64,000 nt of DNA from Microvelia longipes (GCA_018340805.1 JACMZG010001914.1:13158610-13222609); one strand, 5' to 3'. Shown: positions 53,011-62,662, numbered from the stretch's first letter. The notes: generated from the sequence alone by a model not told the origin. A program made the numbers and translations.

Positions 53011-53290
53011 AGATTTTTTTCTTGATCAGGGAGACCTTATTTCATAAAATCTACCATCCCCTCACTCCCTCCCTCCATAACCCCAACCTAATAAGCTCAT
53101 TTTTTCTATAAAAATTCAGTAAAATGAAACAAACTGTTTTTTTCTTCAATCTCTAGGTATAGTGTCTAATAGCAATAAGTAAGAGCTACCTTCAGTAAGA
53201 TTAGGTATGCTGTGTACATCTCCAACATAATGTCCTACAATGACGTGTACTCCTTTTTGATCTATAAACTCAGTCTGACCTTCCTGTAAT
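39734..53290 (-). CDS. Polypeptide N-acetylgalactosaminyltransferase (GALNT/Pgant family), N-terminal exon not found
   Basis: Ten exons on the minus strand: 53290-53190, 52753-52573, 51810-51641, 50348-50190, 48800-48587, 47500-47383, 43558-43378, 41901-41759, 40836-40573 and 39874-39734. All junctions are GT-AG and in phase, giving 556 aa up to the TAG at 39736. It adds GalNAc to Ser/Thr of proteins in the Golgi, starting mucin-type O-glycans. Family marks in order: [51 protein letters not shown], the Mn-binding LDAHCEC (DxH), [43 protein letters not shown], then a C-terminal ricin-type lectin domain (about 170 aa) with CLD and Q-W repeats, ending LIPVSWK. The [12 protein letters not shown] segment and end recall insect Pgant5-like enzymes; subfamily is uncertain. 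The missing part is the cytosolic tail and membrane anchor, upstream of 53290. Confidence 0.95.
39983..40200 (+). repeat. R1 dispersed repeat, copy in GALNT last intron
   Basis: Begins TACGGGGTACCT and includes CACTGACCACGCTCAATG and TGCTGCTTAACTTTTATG. The same order of phrases occurs at 56797-57160 and 60290-60897, and inverted at 63838-64000. Confidence 0.75.
41206..41400 (+). repeat. 32-bp tandem repeat, about 6 copies
   Basis: Units begin CTGACTCAGACACTATTATA and repeat about every 28-33 bp with small deletions. Lies in a GALNT intron. Confidence 0.9.
42715..43260 (+). repeat. Degenerate GCGAAGCGAGCC interspersed cluster with a (TA)n core
   Basis: The phrase GCGA(G/A)CGAAGC(G/A)A(G)CC recurs near 42718, 42768, 42884, 43002, 43053, 43110 and 43161, with one more divergent match near 43248. 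Each is followed by CTTTTTAC-like and AAGTAAAATT-like AT-rich spacers of 50-110 bp. A (TA)n tract fills 42800-42877. Not coding. Confidence 0.75.
43659..43745 (+). mobile_element. hAT-like left end, truncated
   Basis: CAGGGTTACGCAAAGTGTGA followed by GGTGGACCCCTGGGGG is the typical terminus of hAT (Charlie-like) elements. No matching right end was found nearby, so the copy is truncated or rearranged. Confidence 0.5.
44708..46264. mobile_element. hAT-type DNA transposon, non-autonomous, with 8-bp TSD
   Basis: Left end CAGCCCTTCCCAACCCTTGG and right end AAAAGGTTGGGAAACGCTG form imperfect terminal inverted repeats of the hAT type. The subterminal phrases GGGTCGCGACCC, GGGTCGCCAAA (left) and GGGTCGCCAAACTTTAG, GGGTCGCGTTAC (right) fit the same group. 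A perfect 8-bp duplication GTCTAGCT flanks it (44700-44707, 46265-46272). The 1557-bp body has no transposase frame. It lies in the GALNT intron between exons 47500-47383 and 43558-43378. Confidence 0.9.
45430..45790 (+). repeat. About 155-bp tandem repeat inside the hAT element, 2-3 copies
   Basis: Each unit starts GCTGAATCAA(C/A)TTAAA or a variant and includes CGA(C)CACTCTA, CAAAAAGTCGAAAAAA and TTTCGAGTAGGGTGTCGTTT. The third unit is partial. Confidence 0.8.
46584..47085. mobile_element. Foldback/MITE-type element with about 55-bp inverted repeats
   Basis: Ends CTTCGGTATACGGTGCACCC and its complement, each continuing through TGTTATCAATAC and ATATATCGATAT. The interior is A/C-rich (AACAACAAAA runs) with a palindromic flavour. 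502 bp, no coding frame, target duplication not clear. Confidence 0.8.
48108..48245 (+). repeat. Degenerate about 30-bp tandem repeat (AATGGACAAAA...GGAAA)
   Basis: Four to five units with AATGGA(C/T)AAAA followed by A(C/A)(C/A)GGAAA. Followed directly by a phrase (TTGTGTCAACTATTCATG) shared with 32840, so it is part of a dispersed repeat. Confidence 0.6.
48887..49350 (-). mobile_element. MITE family A, inverted copy with internal insertion
   Basis: Starts CATAGAGATATATTACTCAAG and ends GTCTAGTAATAATCTCTCTATG. GACCTGGC flanks it at 48879-48886 and again, 3 nt off the end, at 49354-49361. Relative to the other copies about 180 bp are inserted between two copies of TTCAGGTTA (about 49095 and 49284). 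It lies in the GALNT intron next to the exon ending at 48800. Confidence 0.7.
49445..49960 (+). pseudogene. Non-LTR retrotransposon ORF2 C-terminal fragment
   Basis: The frame [30 protein letters not shown], a stop, then [20 protein letters not shown], matches the end of CR1/Jockey-type LINE polymerases (YGS-VW-P, IE-VQ--F-R, L--RR---D). A further piece near 49750-49855 ([20 protein letters not shown]) is the usual last segment with PI-R after it. In-frame stop and a gap mean it is dead. Sense strand is opposite to the host GALNT gene. Confidence 0.75.
50421..50700. repeat. TA-rich simple repeats in GALNT intron
   Basis: Two blocks of TA/TAA repeats separated by about 75 bp of unique AT-rich DNA. 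No other signal. Confidence 0.9.
52088..52375 (+). repeat. R1 dispersed repeat, divergent copy in GALNT intron
   Basis: GGATACCTCCGAACTTTTCC, GCTCGTCCTCA and, at the end, GTTTCAACTCACTAGCATAA followed by ATACACTGGGA(G/T)CTAC match R1 pieces at 56808 and 60698. Confidence 0.55.
52884..53010. repeat. (TA)n simple repeat
   Basis: TA repeats with AATA interruptions between GALNT exons. Confidence 0.95.
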
Positions 53291-53762
53291 CTGTAACAAT
53301 ACAACATATGATAACTCAGGAACAATATTTCCAAGAAGGGTAAAAGACTCTCATGCTAATGGGAAAATGGGTGAGCTCACTTAAGTGGTAATGTTACAGG
53401 TCTTCGACAAGTGATATTTTCACTAACATGATTTCTGAACTCTTCCTTTTTAGTCACATCTCAAACTACAAACATGTTGGGTATTGAGACAAAAATTGAG
53501 TTTAATCTCATAAATGAGGTACCTGCAGGTGCACGTGTGTCAGACAGAAGGGTAGAGCATGGTGCATTAGAATTTCTGAGCAATAAGCTTTTACCAACTA
53601 GCACTTTTATATTCAATTAATCAATAAGAACCATAAAGACTACAAACATAACATAAATTTCCTTTATTTACTATTCAAATGGTGGTCCTATGTTAATCCT
53701 TGAAAAGTTGGGTGGTGTCATAGGCGATTCTAGGTAAAAATGTAGGGGCTGCAGCCCCTTAC

Positions 53763-53807
<45 letters not shown>

Positions 53808-53815
53808 ATATAATA
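53763..53815. repeat. (TA)n simple repeat
   Basis: TA repeats with AATATA interruptions. The preceding palindrome GGGGCTGCAGCCCC (53746-53759) may be part of a decayed element. Confidence 0.9.
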
Positions 53816-53884
53816 TTTGTCTAACTCATTTTGCCTATATTTTTTCAAAGGAAATGCTTTAAAACATATAAAGATAAACACTAC

Positions 53885-54012
53885 TTGATATCTAAACTAG
53901 TGCAAATAATAGTGAGCACAGCCAATTTTAGCGGCATGATTATGTATAACCAACCGGATAATTATGCGCATTTTCTTTGAAAAATACAGACAAAATGAGT
54001 TACGAGCAGTGC
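53885..54012 (+). repeat. Fragment related to the interior of the hAT element
   Basis: Shares GTGCAAATAATAGTG, GGATAATTATGCGCATT and CAAAATGAGTTACGAGCA, in the same order and spacing, with 45869-45990. Ends not found. Confidence 0.7.
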
Positions 54013-54154
54013 TTGATTAGGTTATAAAGCATAACCTCCGTGCCAGTATTTTGAACACTTAGACATACCTTGGCACACAGTATGTGCTACCGTGTCCAAT
54101 CCCATGGCTTTGTGGACATTTTACTATTATGAGTTAAAGCTATTATTGGAAATT

Positions 54155-54329
54155 ACAAAATACTAGAGGAGCCCTATAGGTAAAATTGTGAAACATCGAA
54201 AAACAAAACCTGACCACCTTCGTTTATATATACAATCAAATAATTAGTACAAAATTACAATAACTTATATAGGAGAATGTTAATAATACAAATCAAAACA
54301 CGAACAATGTACGGGAATGTATCTCTATG
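54155..54329 (+). mobile_element. MITE family A, partial copy
   Basis: Contains TACTAGAGGAGCCCTATAGG, CCTGACCACCTTCG, ATAATTAGTACAAAATTACA and the right end GTATCTCTATG. The left terminus and a part of the right half are missing. Confidence 0.7.
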
Positions 54330-54459
54330 TAAAACTTACAACTGCGCATGACCCTTTTAGGATTTAGGGTTTTTATTTAATTTTATTGGCAACACTGATA
54401 ACATTAGGTGAGTTTTACTTTTTATCGTTTTTTCGCTAAGTATTTTCGTTCTTTAATAC

Positions 54460-55001
54460 CTTAGAATAATACTTTATATAGAAGGAGCACTACTGATAAC
54501 ACGAAAGCCGGTTGACTGGTGCAACTAAGTAATGCTGCCACCCTAACAATATACAATTTTTTAAAAAAAAGTTGGCAATACTTCCGGTTGCTGAATTATT
54601 ATGTTCTATTATTAATTAATGATTGATTATTCATAAAATACTTATATAAATATCGGTGCATTACAATATTTAAAGCATTTTAAATTGAAGTTTAACGTAT
54701 TTATTAAAATTATATATAATAAGTAGTCGTCGTCAACTAAATGTAGATTCTTGTATTCCGCCACCCTTTTGCCATCTAAGACCAGTTTTATTAAATACTC
54801 AGCAGGTGTTTTAAGTTATTATATTTGTTCTTTACGATCTTTCTTCATTAATAGATATTTATGACAAATATTTAAAATAATGTTTTGTTGTCAGGTTGGC
54901 AGCATTACTTAGTTGCACCAGTCAACCGCCTTTCGTGTTATCAGTGGAATTACATTGTGTTTACGGTCCTGTGCTCCTTCTATATATAGTATTATTCTAA
55001 G
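54460..55001. mobile_element. Long-TIR MITE, family B, copy 1 (8-bp TSD)
   Basis: Ends CTTAGAATAATACT and the complement AGTATTATTCTAAG, with inverted arms of about 85-110 bp that share GAAGGAGCAC, ACTGATAACACGAAAG, GGTTGACTGGTGCAACTAAG and TAATGCTGCCA. The left arm lacks about 26 bp present in the right arm. A perfect 8-bp duplication TTTAATAC flanks it (54452-54459, 55002-55009). 542 bp, non-coding. Confidence 0.88.
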
Positions 55002-55625
55002 TTTAATACGTATGTGCTAATTTAATGATTTTGTACTAAAATCAGTGAAATAGTTGCTACACTAATTTAGTTAAAGAAAAAGAGAAACTATAGTAAAGGT
55101 AAATCACATTTTTTTATTAAGATTTTGAAGAACATACAGATGACAGTAAAATGCCTTTGATATAACTTGAAATTACGATTGCTCTAATTACATTCACAAT
55201 TTTTAGGTTAAAGTAGTTAAATTACAATTATTATTTGAAGGGAGAAAACAAATATTGCTCGCAAAAATGTAATAATTTAAGTAGTTACGCACGAAAAAAA
55301 AGTTTAATTAGCCACTCATTTAAACAAACCTAGTATTTAAAGATTCGCGCTTAAACCTCTATCGGATGTGACGAAACGTATTCCTTACACAAATAATTAA
55401 CACTTTAAACTAAAATGCACAAATAAATGCAAAAAAATGTTGAGTTTCGTAAATAGATTAACATTTACAAAATTAGAGCCAACTCCCTGGTGGACAAAAT
55501 GTGAACTACGTGCCAGATCTGACAGAAATCGCATTTGTTTCCCTACTTTGTTTCTATATTACTTTAGCCTAAAGCCATAAATCGTAATAAAACATTGATG
55601 AGCCGAGAAGAAAGTACAAACCTAC

Positions 55626-55660
55626 TTAACATTGCCACTGAATTGATCAACTAAAACATT
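55626..55660 (-). other. Tentative upstream GALNT micro-exon
   Basis: A short open stretch reading NVLVDQFSGNV ends in AA followed by GTAGGT (donor at 55625). Its phase 2 end matches the phase 2 start of the GALNT exon at 53290, and TAG at 55661 could be the acceptor. No membrane anchor is encoded here, so further exons would still be needed. Speculative. Confidence 0.2.
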
Positions 55661-55919
55661 CCTACCGTTCCCATTAAATTTATACGAAAACGTTTAGTTA
55701 AATATTGAGAATAAAAGAGTAAAATGTAATTACAAGTCCTGAAAGCGAGGAAGAAATATGATATTCTCCTGAAATAATATGCCAGATATATTGACTTAAT
55801 AACAAAGCACATTATCCTGCAATTACTGAACATTGAACCCTCGGATAGCTTTAATTAACTGCCAATGGTTTCTCATTATTATCTTTTCTTTAGAAATAAA
55901 CATAATTTATCTTTCCTGT

Positions 55920-56165
55920 CGAAATGGAGAAATACGGGCCTTTGGCCTGTAGCCGCTACGCGGACACATTATTGTTGTTTCGCATTATTTGTTGTTTTAG
56001 TATTATTCGTTGTTACATGGCATTTTGCCATTGCCATTTTTATTTCATCGCACTTCGCGCCTCAGCCGCTACTCGGCCGCTTCGCAACCATATTGTAGTT
56101 TTTTTTGTAATATTTTTTTCTTTTTCGTTTTCCGTTATTGTCACAGGCCGCTACACGAGCCTGTG
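55920..56165 (-). repeat. Dispersed repeat related to 19430-19630
   Basis: Holds ACATGGCATTTTGCCATTG, GGCCGCTACACGAG and CGCTACTCGGCCGCTTCGC phrases with TTGTTGT-rich runs. A GGCCGCTACAC phrase recurs near 57861. Confidence 0.45.
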
Positions 56166-56193
56166 AGGATCCCTAGTCCTTAGTCCCTTCCAG

Positions 56194-56500
56194 CATAGAG
56201 ATATTATTACTAGAGGGGTCCTATAGATTAAATTTTAAAACAAAATAAAAAGTACCGTCGCTAAAAATATAATCAAATAATTAGTACAAAATTACAATAA
56301 CTAATATATAGTAGAACGTAAAAAGTACAAATCAAAAGACAATCAATGTGAGGGAAGCCGAAATCAATTGATTTATTGTAACCTTAACTCACTCTCGAAG
56401 GAGGTTTCAATAAGGTTACACAGAGCCTCAAAATGATGTTTCAAGTCTCTTAACGTATTGAGATAGGCTATGCCTTCTCTAGTATATGTATATCTCTATG
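56194..56500 (+). mobile_element. MITE family A, copy with perfect 8-bp TSD
   Basis: Left end CATAGAGATATTATTACTAG, right end AGTATATGTATATCTCTATG. The duplication CCTTCCAG lies at 56186-56193 and 56501-56508. 307 bp, non-coding. Confidence 0.9.
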
Positions 56501-56796
56501 CCTTCCAGGCTATATTGTGGTTGTTGTTTTATTATTACTTACTTCTACATTTATAGCGAATTTTTCATCGCTACGTCTCACAAGTCTGATAGGAGGGCTT
56601 TTGATCTGTTTTGATGTATAGATGTATACATACAGGGTAGACCAAAAATCCCCCCTCTCTTAAATTTCGAATAATTAGACATACATTAATGGAACTTGGG
56701 GTACTTTGTTTATGTAAAAATAAAGGCAACTTCTTTTTCGTCGTATAGTTAACTTCAGGTGTTCCATGTAACATCGAATTTTCGGAAAAAAAAATC

Positions 56797-57160
56797 AAGT
56801 ACGGGGTACCTCGGAACTTTTCCTCATCACATCGGATTTGCTAAGCTCATCCTCCCTACTTCAGACTCACTTCGTTCGTCCTCAGATAGTACATACTTCC
56901 GTTTCACTCTCAGAGATCACCAATCTAAGCACTGACCATGAAAAGCAGCATCAGTTACTTTTTAAAAAGTAACTTGATGCTTCTTAACTTTTATGCTCCA
57001 ACAAAAATCATGGATATACTTGTCGTATTTAAATTAAAAAACTTAGTGTACTTATTTACTAAGTATAGGTATAAACATGTACCGAATTTCAAGTCCATTA
57101 AATTTTTGCAAACACAATACTTTTTCTATACACCTACAATATAAATGAGGAAAAGTAAAA
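56797..57160 (+). repeat. R1 dispersed repeat
   Basis: Runs from TACGGGGTACCTCGGAAC through CACTGACCATG..., a TAACTTTTATG phrase, AAACTTAGTGTACTTATTTA and the end phrase TTTTTGCAAACACAATACTT followed by a AATGAGGAAAAGTAAA tail. Same order as 60290-60897. Confidence 0.75.
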
Positions 57161-57590
57161 AGGAAATTGAAAGTTATAATTTTATTTGGCTTTATGAAAT
57201 TTAAGTAATTTGTAACCGTCCATGTATTTTTACAAAATACATTTGTAAGAAAAAAAAAACGAAATGAAAAGTTCGTTATTTTTACGTTATTTTACATACT
57301 TACAAAACTACAAAAATATCTAAAATATTTTTTCCATTTTCCGAAATAAATTAAAACAACATCACACTGAAGATGCGTGTTTTCTTTTTTCACGGTAAGA
57401 ACAAATTTTTTTATTATGTTCTTATTTAGTCATAAATAGTCCTTGTTGTCTAGGCCTGCAGGGGTCCTGAGAACTAAAAAGACAGACTATCCCGGACCAG
57501 TTAGCCTCATTAGAGTCGGGCTTATCAAAAAGACTAGGTAGTTAACATCAGTTTCCTTTAGTTTTTTTGAGTTATTTCCCTTTTTGTTTC

Positions 57591-57743
57591 ATGGTTTTTA
57601 TGTTTCAACCAGAGACATTCGTTAATATAGCACAAAAAAGTAATATTACAGTGTTAGATTTAGAAGGATTAATGAAGCAAGCATCTCAATGTAGCATAGC
57701 TAGGCAGTCTCAGTATGGATACGAGGAAGTGTTTTTCGTCTGA
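57591..57743 (+). CDS. Short open frame, 50 aa, unrecognised
   Basis: Starts MVFMFQPETFVNIAQKSN at 57591 and ends EEVFFV before TGA at 57741. The composition looks more protein-like than its surroundings (acidic/basic balance, few repeats), and the Kozak context is fair. No domain is recognised and there is no homology I can name. Could be the remains of a transposon gene. Confidence 0.2.
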   Translation: MVFMFQPETFVNIAQKSNITVLDLEGLMKQASQCSIARQSQYGYEEVFFV

Positions 57744-58035
57744 CAGTTAACTATTACCAACTCTTCTAGAATCGACTCCCCTTCGGCCCATGTTAGGAAG
57801 GGCCTATCTTAAACGAGTTTCTAATAACAGAGTTCTATTATTCCAAGAGGCCTACGGTCTCTTGGCCGCTACACAGCGTCAGATCTAGGGCCCCCGCGCG
57901 ACTTCCTGTAGCAGCTTCGCAACAACATGGTTGTTGTTCTATATCAGTTTGTCAAATTACTAGCTTATAAGGGGCATACTGCCACGATGTAAGCGGTTTG
58001 TGAAATGTGTTAGTCAAAAAACGTGATTTGTTTAC

Positions 58036-58108
58036 ATTATGTATATATTATATATATATATATATATAATATATAATATATATATATATATATAATATAT
58101 ATATATAT

Positions 58109-58141
<33 letters not shown>

Positions 58142-58148
58142 ATATATA
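58036..58148. repeat. (TA)n simple repeat
   Basis: TA repeats with TAATAT steps. Confidence 0.95.
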
Positions 58149-58153
58149 GTTTT

Positions 58154-58232
58154 AACACACTTAAAACTTCACAAATCATAAAACTTTTTTATGATCGTGG
58201 AAAATTGTATTCACATGTATTGACATGTGTAT

Positions 58233-58279
<47 letters not shown>

Positions 58280-58424
58280 TAGACATATATATGTGTGTGT
58301 CTGTTTTCTTGTGTGTCAATACATGTGCATACAATTTCAGCACGATCAAACAATTTTTCACGATCATAAACAGTTTTATGATTTGTGAGAATTTCGCTGA
58401 AATTACTAAGTTTTAAGTGTGTTG
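58154..58424. mobile_element. Foldback element around a TA core
   Basis: Left arm AACACACTTAAAACTTCACA..., with ATCATAAAACTTTTTTATGATCGTG and CACATGTATTGACA. Right arm holds TGTCAATACATGTG, CACGATCATAAACAG, TTATGATTTGTGAGA and AGTTTTAAGTGTGTT. Arms of roughly 70-110 bp enclose a TA tract (58209-58290). Confidence 0.65.
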
Positions 58425-58843
58425 GAAATAAGCTTGTTAGGCATAAAGAGTAAAATTCACAAACTTTATTCACTAAGTCAGACACAACGTTGTCCCATCC
58501 CCATCTATTTCCTTGTAAAACGGTGGCGATACTATTTTAGCTTCATACTAAACCTGTGGGAACATCACTTATACCTAATTTCTCTTTTAGATGTTAATCT
58601 TTGGAGCCATCCATAAAGCCCTCTGTCCTTTACTTAAGGAATAAAAAAAATAAAATAAAACACGAAGCAATTCATTTTAAATCAGAATGACAGACTCAAC
58701 AAGGATTCTAGAAGTGACAAAAATCCCAAAGGAATGTCACTAAAATATTTTCAATAAAAACATAACACGGATAAATGGTTGAACAAATGAAAAAGATGAT
58801 GTAACGCTTGTCTAGAGGGAAACAACATTTTTCTTTAAAACAA

Positions 58844-61802
58844 TTATTTTTCTTTTTCAAGTCCTAAGCTATGTGGTATTACTGCAATCCACAATTCTAG
58901 CCGCGAAGCTTCCATCCAGCTCGTACAAAAGACAAAATAGTTGTTAATTGTTATATGATAACCTTCAATGATAACGGCAGATTTATTGTATATCCTTCCA
59001 TAGGGTAAAGGTTTATAAGATTCTTGGGTTGATACTACAAGGATTAAGATATAAAATATCCGCATTCTCCTAAGAATAATTTTAACAGCCTTACTATGAT
59101 GGTTAGATAACATCAGTTATCATAATATTTGCCTTTACAAAAATAATACAGGAAAAACAAAGTATTACTAGTAAACCCATAGATATTTATCAATATTTAT
59201 CAATTTATCAATATTTATATTGATATTTATCAATATTTATCAATCTAAGATATTGATAAATAATACTTAAGAATATAAATAAATAATTCTTAGCAAGTTA
59301 ACTAGTTAAGAATTGAATCAGTACAACAGAAAGACACAAATTACACCTGCAAGGAAAAAGCCTTGACCCAACTTCCCTTCAACTTCTTGGACAATGGAGC
59401 TTCCACGGCCTCTATTATGTCTTTTGATCCGCGGTAGCAGTATTTCGCATCGGAAGCAACAAGTAGATGCTGATCCGGAAAGGTCGATGTTCTGATAATC
59501 TTTTGATCTATGAGTTACAATAAAAAAAGATTTCAACTGAAATAGTCTGATCGGTGAAATGGAACATCGTGGTAAACTTGACTCTACGCACAGGTGTCAA
59601 CTTGACAGACAAACAGAGCTAATGACATTACATTCTCGTGTAAACAATAGAATCAACAAGTGTGTTTAGTTCATTATCATTAGCTGTATGTAACTAAGCA
59701 TTAGTGTAACGTAACTAAGTCTATTTTGAATTTCATTTGTAATAGCTACAATCTAGGGATTATGTCTTTTCTAATCGAACGTCAGTCTAGAGTTTAATCA
59801 ACATTCTAAAACTTTGAGGATAATCAATAACTGCAAAGCAAAGGGAAATAATTCAACAACTTAATACTAGAATATATGGAGCAAAAGACCGTAAACATAA
59901 TGGAATTCCACTGATAACATAAAAGCTGGTTTTTAGTGGTCTTAAGTAGGGGTACCACCATAACAATAAAACATTTTTATAAATGTCAGTTAAAGTATAA
60001 AACATAAAAATCAGCTAAAAAAAAAAATCAATCACAAAAAACTTCAGATCGCAAAAAGGTTAACAAAGTACGAGATGGTTTTCGCAGTGCAAAAGGTTTT
60101 ACACCTACCCTCACAATTAATAATAATAATAATAATAAGTACGAGAATCTACCTTTGCCTGATAAGGAATCATTTTATCATTGATTACTTTTCCTCGTTA
60201 ATTTTTCCTAGAGAGTTAAAACTTAGCACAAAAATCAATCTTTATGTCTAAGAAAAAATTTATCTCCAGACGGTTTATAATGTGAAGTTTATCCATCTAG
60301 GCACTGACCACGCTCGATGCTGCTTAACTTTTATGATTTAACAAAAAGCATGGATATACTTGTCCTATTGAAACGAAACTTCGTGTACTTATTTATTACG
60401 TAAAGGTATACCTTGTACGAAATTTCAACTCAATTGGATTATTTTCAGATGTTTATATTATTTTTTAAAAACGTACACAAGTCATTTGATAAAAATTGAA
60501 CTAATGCTGATAATTAGATGAAACTTGGCACATACGTTAGTCTTATACATGGTAACATGCTTGCCAAATCTTCATCCGATCGCATCATGATTTTTCAAAG
60601 ATTTGGCTAAGTCATTAGAGCGAATTCATGACGTCATAAAAAAATAATTTCCGGATAGCACAACTACACCTGTAAACTGATTTTTGTAAAAAAGTTTCAA
60701 CTCTCTAGCCATAAATACACTGAGAGCTACGATGATAAAAGACCACACACATACAGACAGACAAACTTTCTGAAAACCACTCAGGAGGTCTTTAAAACAC
60801 CTGAAATGAATGATTTCGGTGATATCCCGGTTTCGGATTTTTTTGCAAACACAATACTTTTCCTACATATCTACCATATAAATGAGAAAAAGTAAATAGG
60901 GCATGGAAAAATGATGGGCTCAATTTGATAGAAGACAATTTTATATTGTTAGGGTGGCAGCCTTAGTTAAGACCACTAAAAAAAACGACTTTCATATTAT
61001 CAATAATGCTTCTTATACATTATGTATTATTCTATGGTCAATATGCTGCGATATAGCTCATTATTGTGCTACATCGCATTTATATCACATTTGTTGTATC
61101 TTTTTAAAATGGAATGTATTGATGAAACCCATAGAAATACATTATTAGAAAGGTCCTATAGATTAAATTTTGAAACATCGAAAATGGAACCTGACCACCT
61201 TCGCTTATAAATGTAATCAAATAATTAGTTTAAAATTACAGTATCTTATATAGTAAAACGTTAAAAATACAAATAAAAACTTAAACAATGTGTGGGAAAC
61301 CGAAAACAATTAAACCTTAACTCACTCTTTAAGGATCAATGTGGTAAACACAGAGCCCCTGAAACCACTAAATGATTTTCAGGACTCTCAATGTATTGAG
61401 ATAGGCTATGCCCCCTCTAATATATACCTCTATGATGAAACCATTGTACCATCGCACTGTCACTATTTTTATGAGAACTAAAAATCAAACATACCTCTGA
61501 AAATGCTTTATATATAGCCACATCATCAGTTTCATGGATTAAAATAGACCCAGTGTCACGATTATAAGGAAAAGTTGGATTGTCTTCAATATACAAAAAA
61601 AGATTCATCCAAGAAATAGTTTTTCTTTATGCGAGATATTGGACGTGACGGTGCAAAAATTGGAAGAAAAAACTGCACCGTGCTAAATCTTATTTCACTG
61701 GAAGTGTTGGACCGTGGATCAGGTAATCCAATTACATGTGCTGTGAACCTACTCGATATAAAGATAAACTTGATCCCACGGATATCCCCCATCGACCCCC
61801 AT
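58844..61802 (-). CDS. Unrecognised four-exon gene model, 186 aa
   Basis: Exons on the minus strand: 61802-61753, 61624-61495, 59536-59347 and 59034-58844. Donors are GTAGGT, GTATGT and GTGTAA; acceptors are ATAAAG, ATTTCAG and CTTGTAG. Phases (2, 0, 1) agree at all three junctions and the joined frame is open from ATG (context AAGATGG) to TAA. The protein starts MGVDGGYPWDQVYLYIEK. It has NPTFPYNRDTGSILIHE in the second exon, a cysteine cluster TCCFRCE and a basic patch RIKRHNRGRG in the third, and a hydrophobic/aromatic C-terminal part with NYFVFCTSWMEASRLELW. No signal peptide in this model. I recognise no family. Intron 2 is filled by two mobile elements. An alternative frame of exon 3 also looks protein-like but fits neither neighbour. 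Could be a real lineage-specific gene or a chance model. Confidence 0.5.
59182..59260 (+). repeat. ATTTATCAAT tandem repeat
   Basis: About seven imperfect copies of a 10-bp unit, including one inverted unit (ATTGATA). Lies in the last intron of the 186-aa gene model. Confidence 0.8.
59868..61035. mobile_element. Long-TIR element, family B, copy 2 with nested R1 repeat
   Basis: The left arm (about 59868-59970) and right arm (about 60945-61035) pair through CATAATG(G/T), ACTGATAACATAAAAG or variant, TTTTTAGTGGTCTTAA and CCACC(A/C)TAACAATA. They also match family B at 54460-55001. The middle holds an R1 repeat (60290-60897). Ends are approximate and no target duplication was found. Confidence 0.6.
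60290..60897 (+). repeat. R1 dispersed repeat, longest copy
   Basis: Contains CACTGACCACGCTCGATG, TGCTGCTTAACTTTTATG, AAACTTCGTGTACTTATTTA, then AAACTGATTTTTGTAAAAAA, ATACACTGAGAGCTACGATG, an ACACATACAGACAGACAAAC stretch, and the end phrase TTTTTTGCAAACACAATACT. It shows the full order of segments seen singly elsewhere. Confidence 0.75.
61130..61434 (+). mobile_element. MITE family A, copy with 8-bp TSD
   Basis: Begins CATAGAAATACATTATTAG and ends CTAATATATACCTCTATG. The duplication ATGAAACC is at 61122-61129 and 61435-61442. 305 bp. Lies in intron 2 of the 186-aa gene model, 60 bp from its second exon. Confidence 0.88.
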
Positions 61803-61892
61803 CTTATATCCGCTAACTTTTTACAAATGCCGACTGCTAGTTTTTATCAAATGTGTTTTGTGCACCGCACTATAAATACATATTGCCAAAAC

Positions 61893-62178
61893 CATAGAGA
61901 TATAATCTAGAGAGGGCATAGCCTATCTCAGTACATTAGCAGGCCTGAAACATCATTTTAGGGCTCTCAGGGGCTCTGTGTAACCTCATTAAACCTTCTT
62001 CAGGAGTAAGGTATACTTACAATTAATCTATTGATTTTGAATTCCCGCACATAGATTTTATTTTTAATGTTCTACTATATAAGTTATTGTAATTTTATAC
62101 TGATTATTGTGTTCAGGTTAGTTTTTCGATGTTTCAAAATTTAACTTATAGGGTACCTCTAGTAATAATATCTCCATG
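61893..62178 (-). mobile_element. MITE family A, inverted copy next to the 186-aa gene start
   Basis: Begins CATAGAGATATAATCTAGAG and ends CTAGTAATAATATCTCCATG. Flanks GCCAAAAC (61885-61892) and ACCAAAAC (62179-62186) match at 7 of 8 bases. 286 bp, non-coding. Confidence 0.85.
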
Positions 62179-62186
62179 ACCAAAAC

Positions 62187-62631
62187 TTAGCTTCGTCAAT
62201 TTTCACTTTTCCTTATTCATAACTTAGGCATATCCTTAAAAATTAAAACTTAATTACAACCCACTTTAAATTTCACAACGTTGCTAATTTCATTTAGGTT
62301 AGATAGTGACGTAATAATTTTTTCTAACATCTTGCTAAATTCTATGCTTCGATACGATCCGAAAAAGACTTCCAGAGTTATCGTGCACTATAAGCAATGG
62401 TAGAAAATCTTGCCCATATAGACACACAAATATATATAAATAATATTCAGAATGATGGTTTAGTAGCCTATGCAGAATCGATCCTGCCCGTCATCCGAAC
62501 CACCTCATTAGGGCAACATCCCGATGAAAATTCACTACATATACACACTCGCAGTACACTCCTACATGAACTTACACACACACACACACACCACACACAC
62601 AACACACACACACACCACACACACACACACA

Positions 62632-62662
<31 letters not shown>

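Noticed and set aside
59347..59530. Alternative frame of the third exon of the 186-aa gene (reads DAKYCYRGSKDIIEAVE)
   Set aside because: It looks protein-like but its phases fit neither the exon before nor the exon after.
61629..61910. 93-codon plus-strand open frame
   Set aside because: It overlaps the first exons of the minus-strand gene model and the end of a MITE, and has no recognisable domain.
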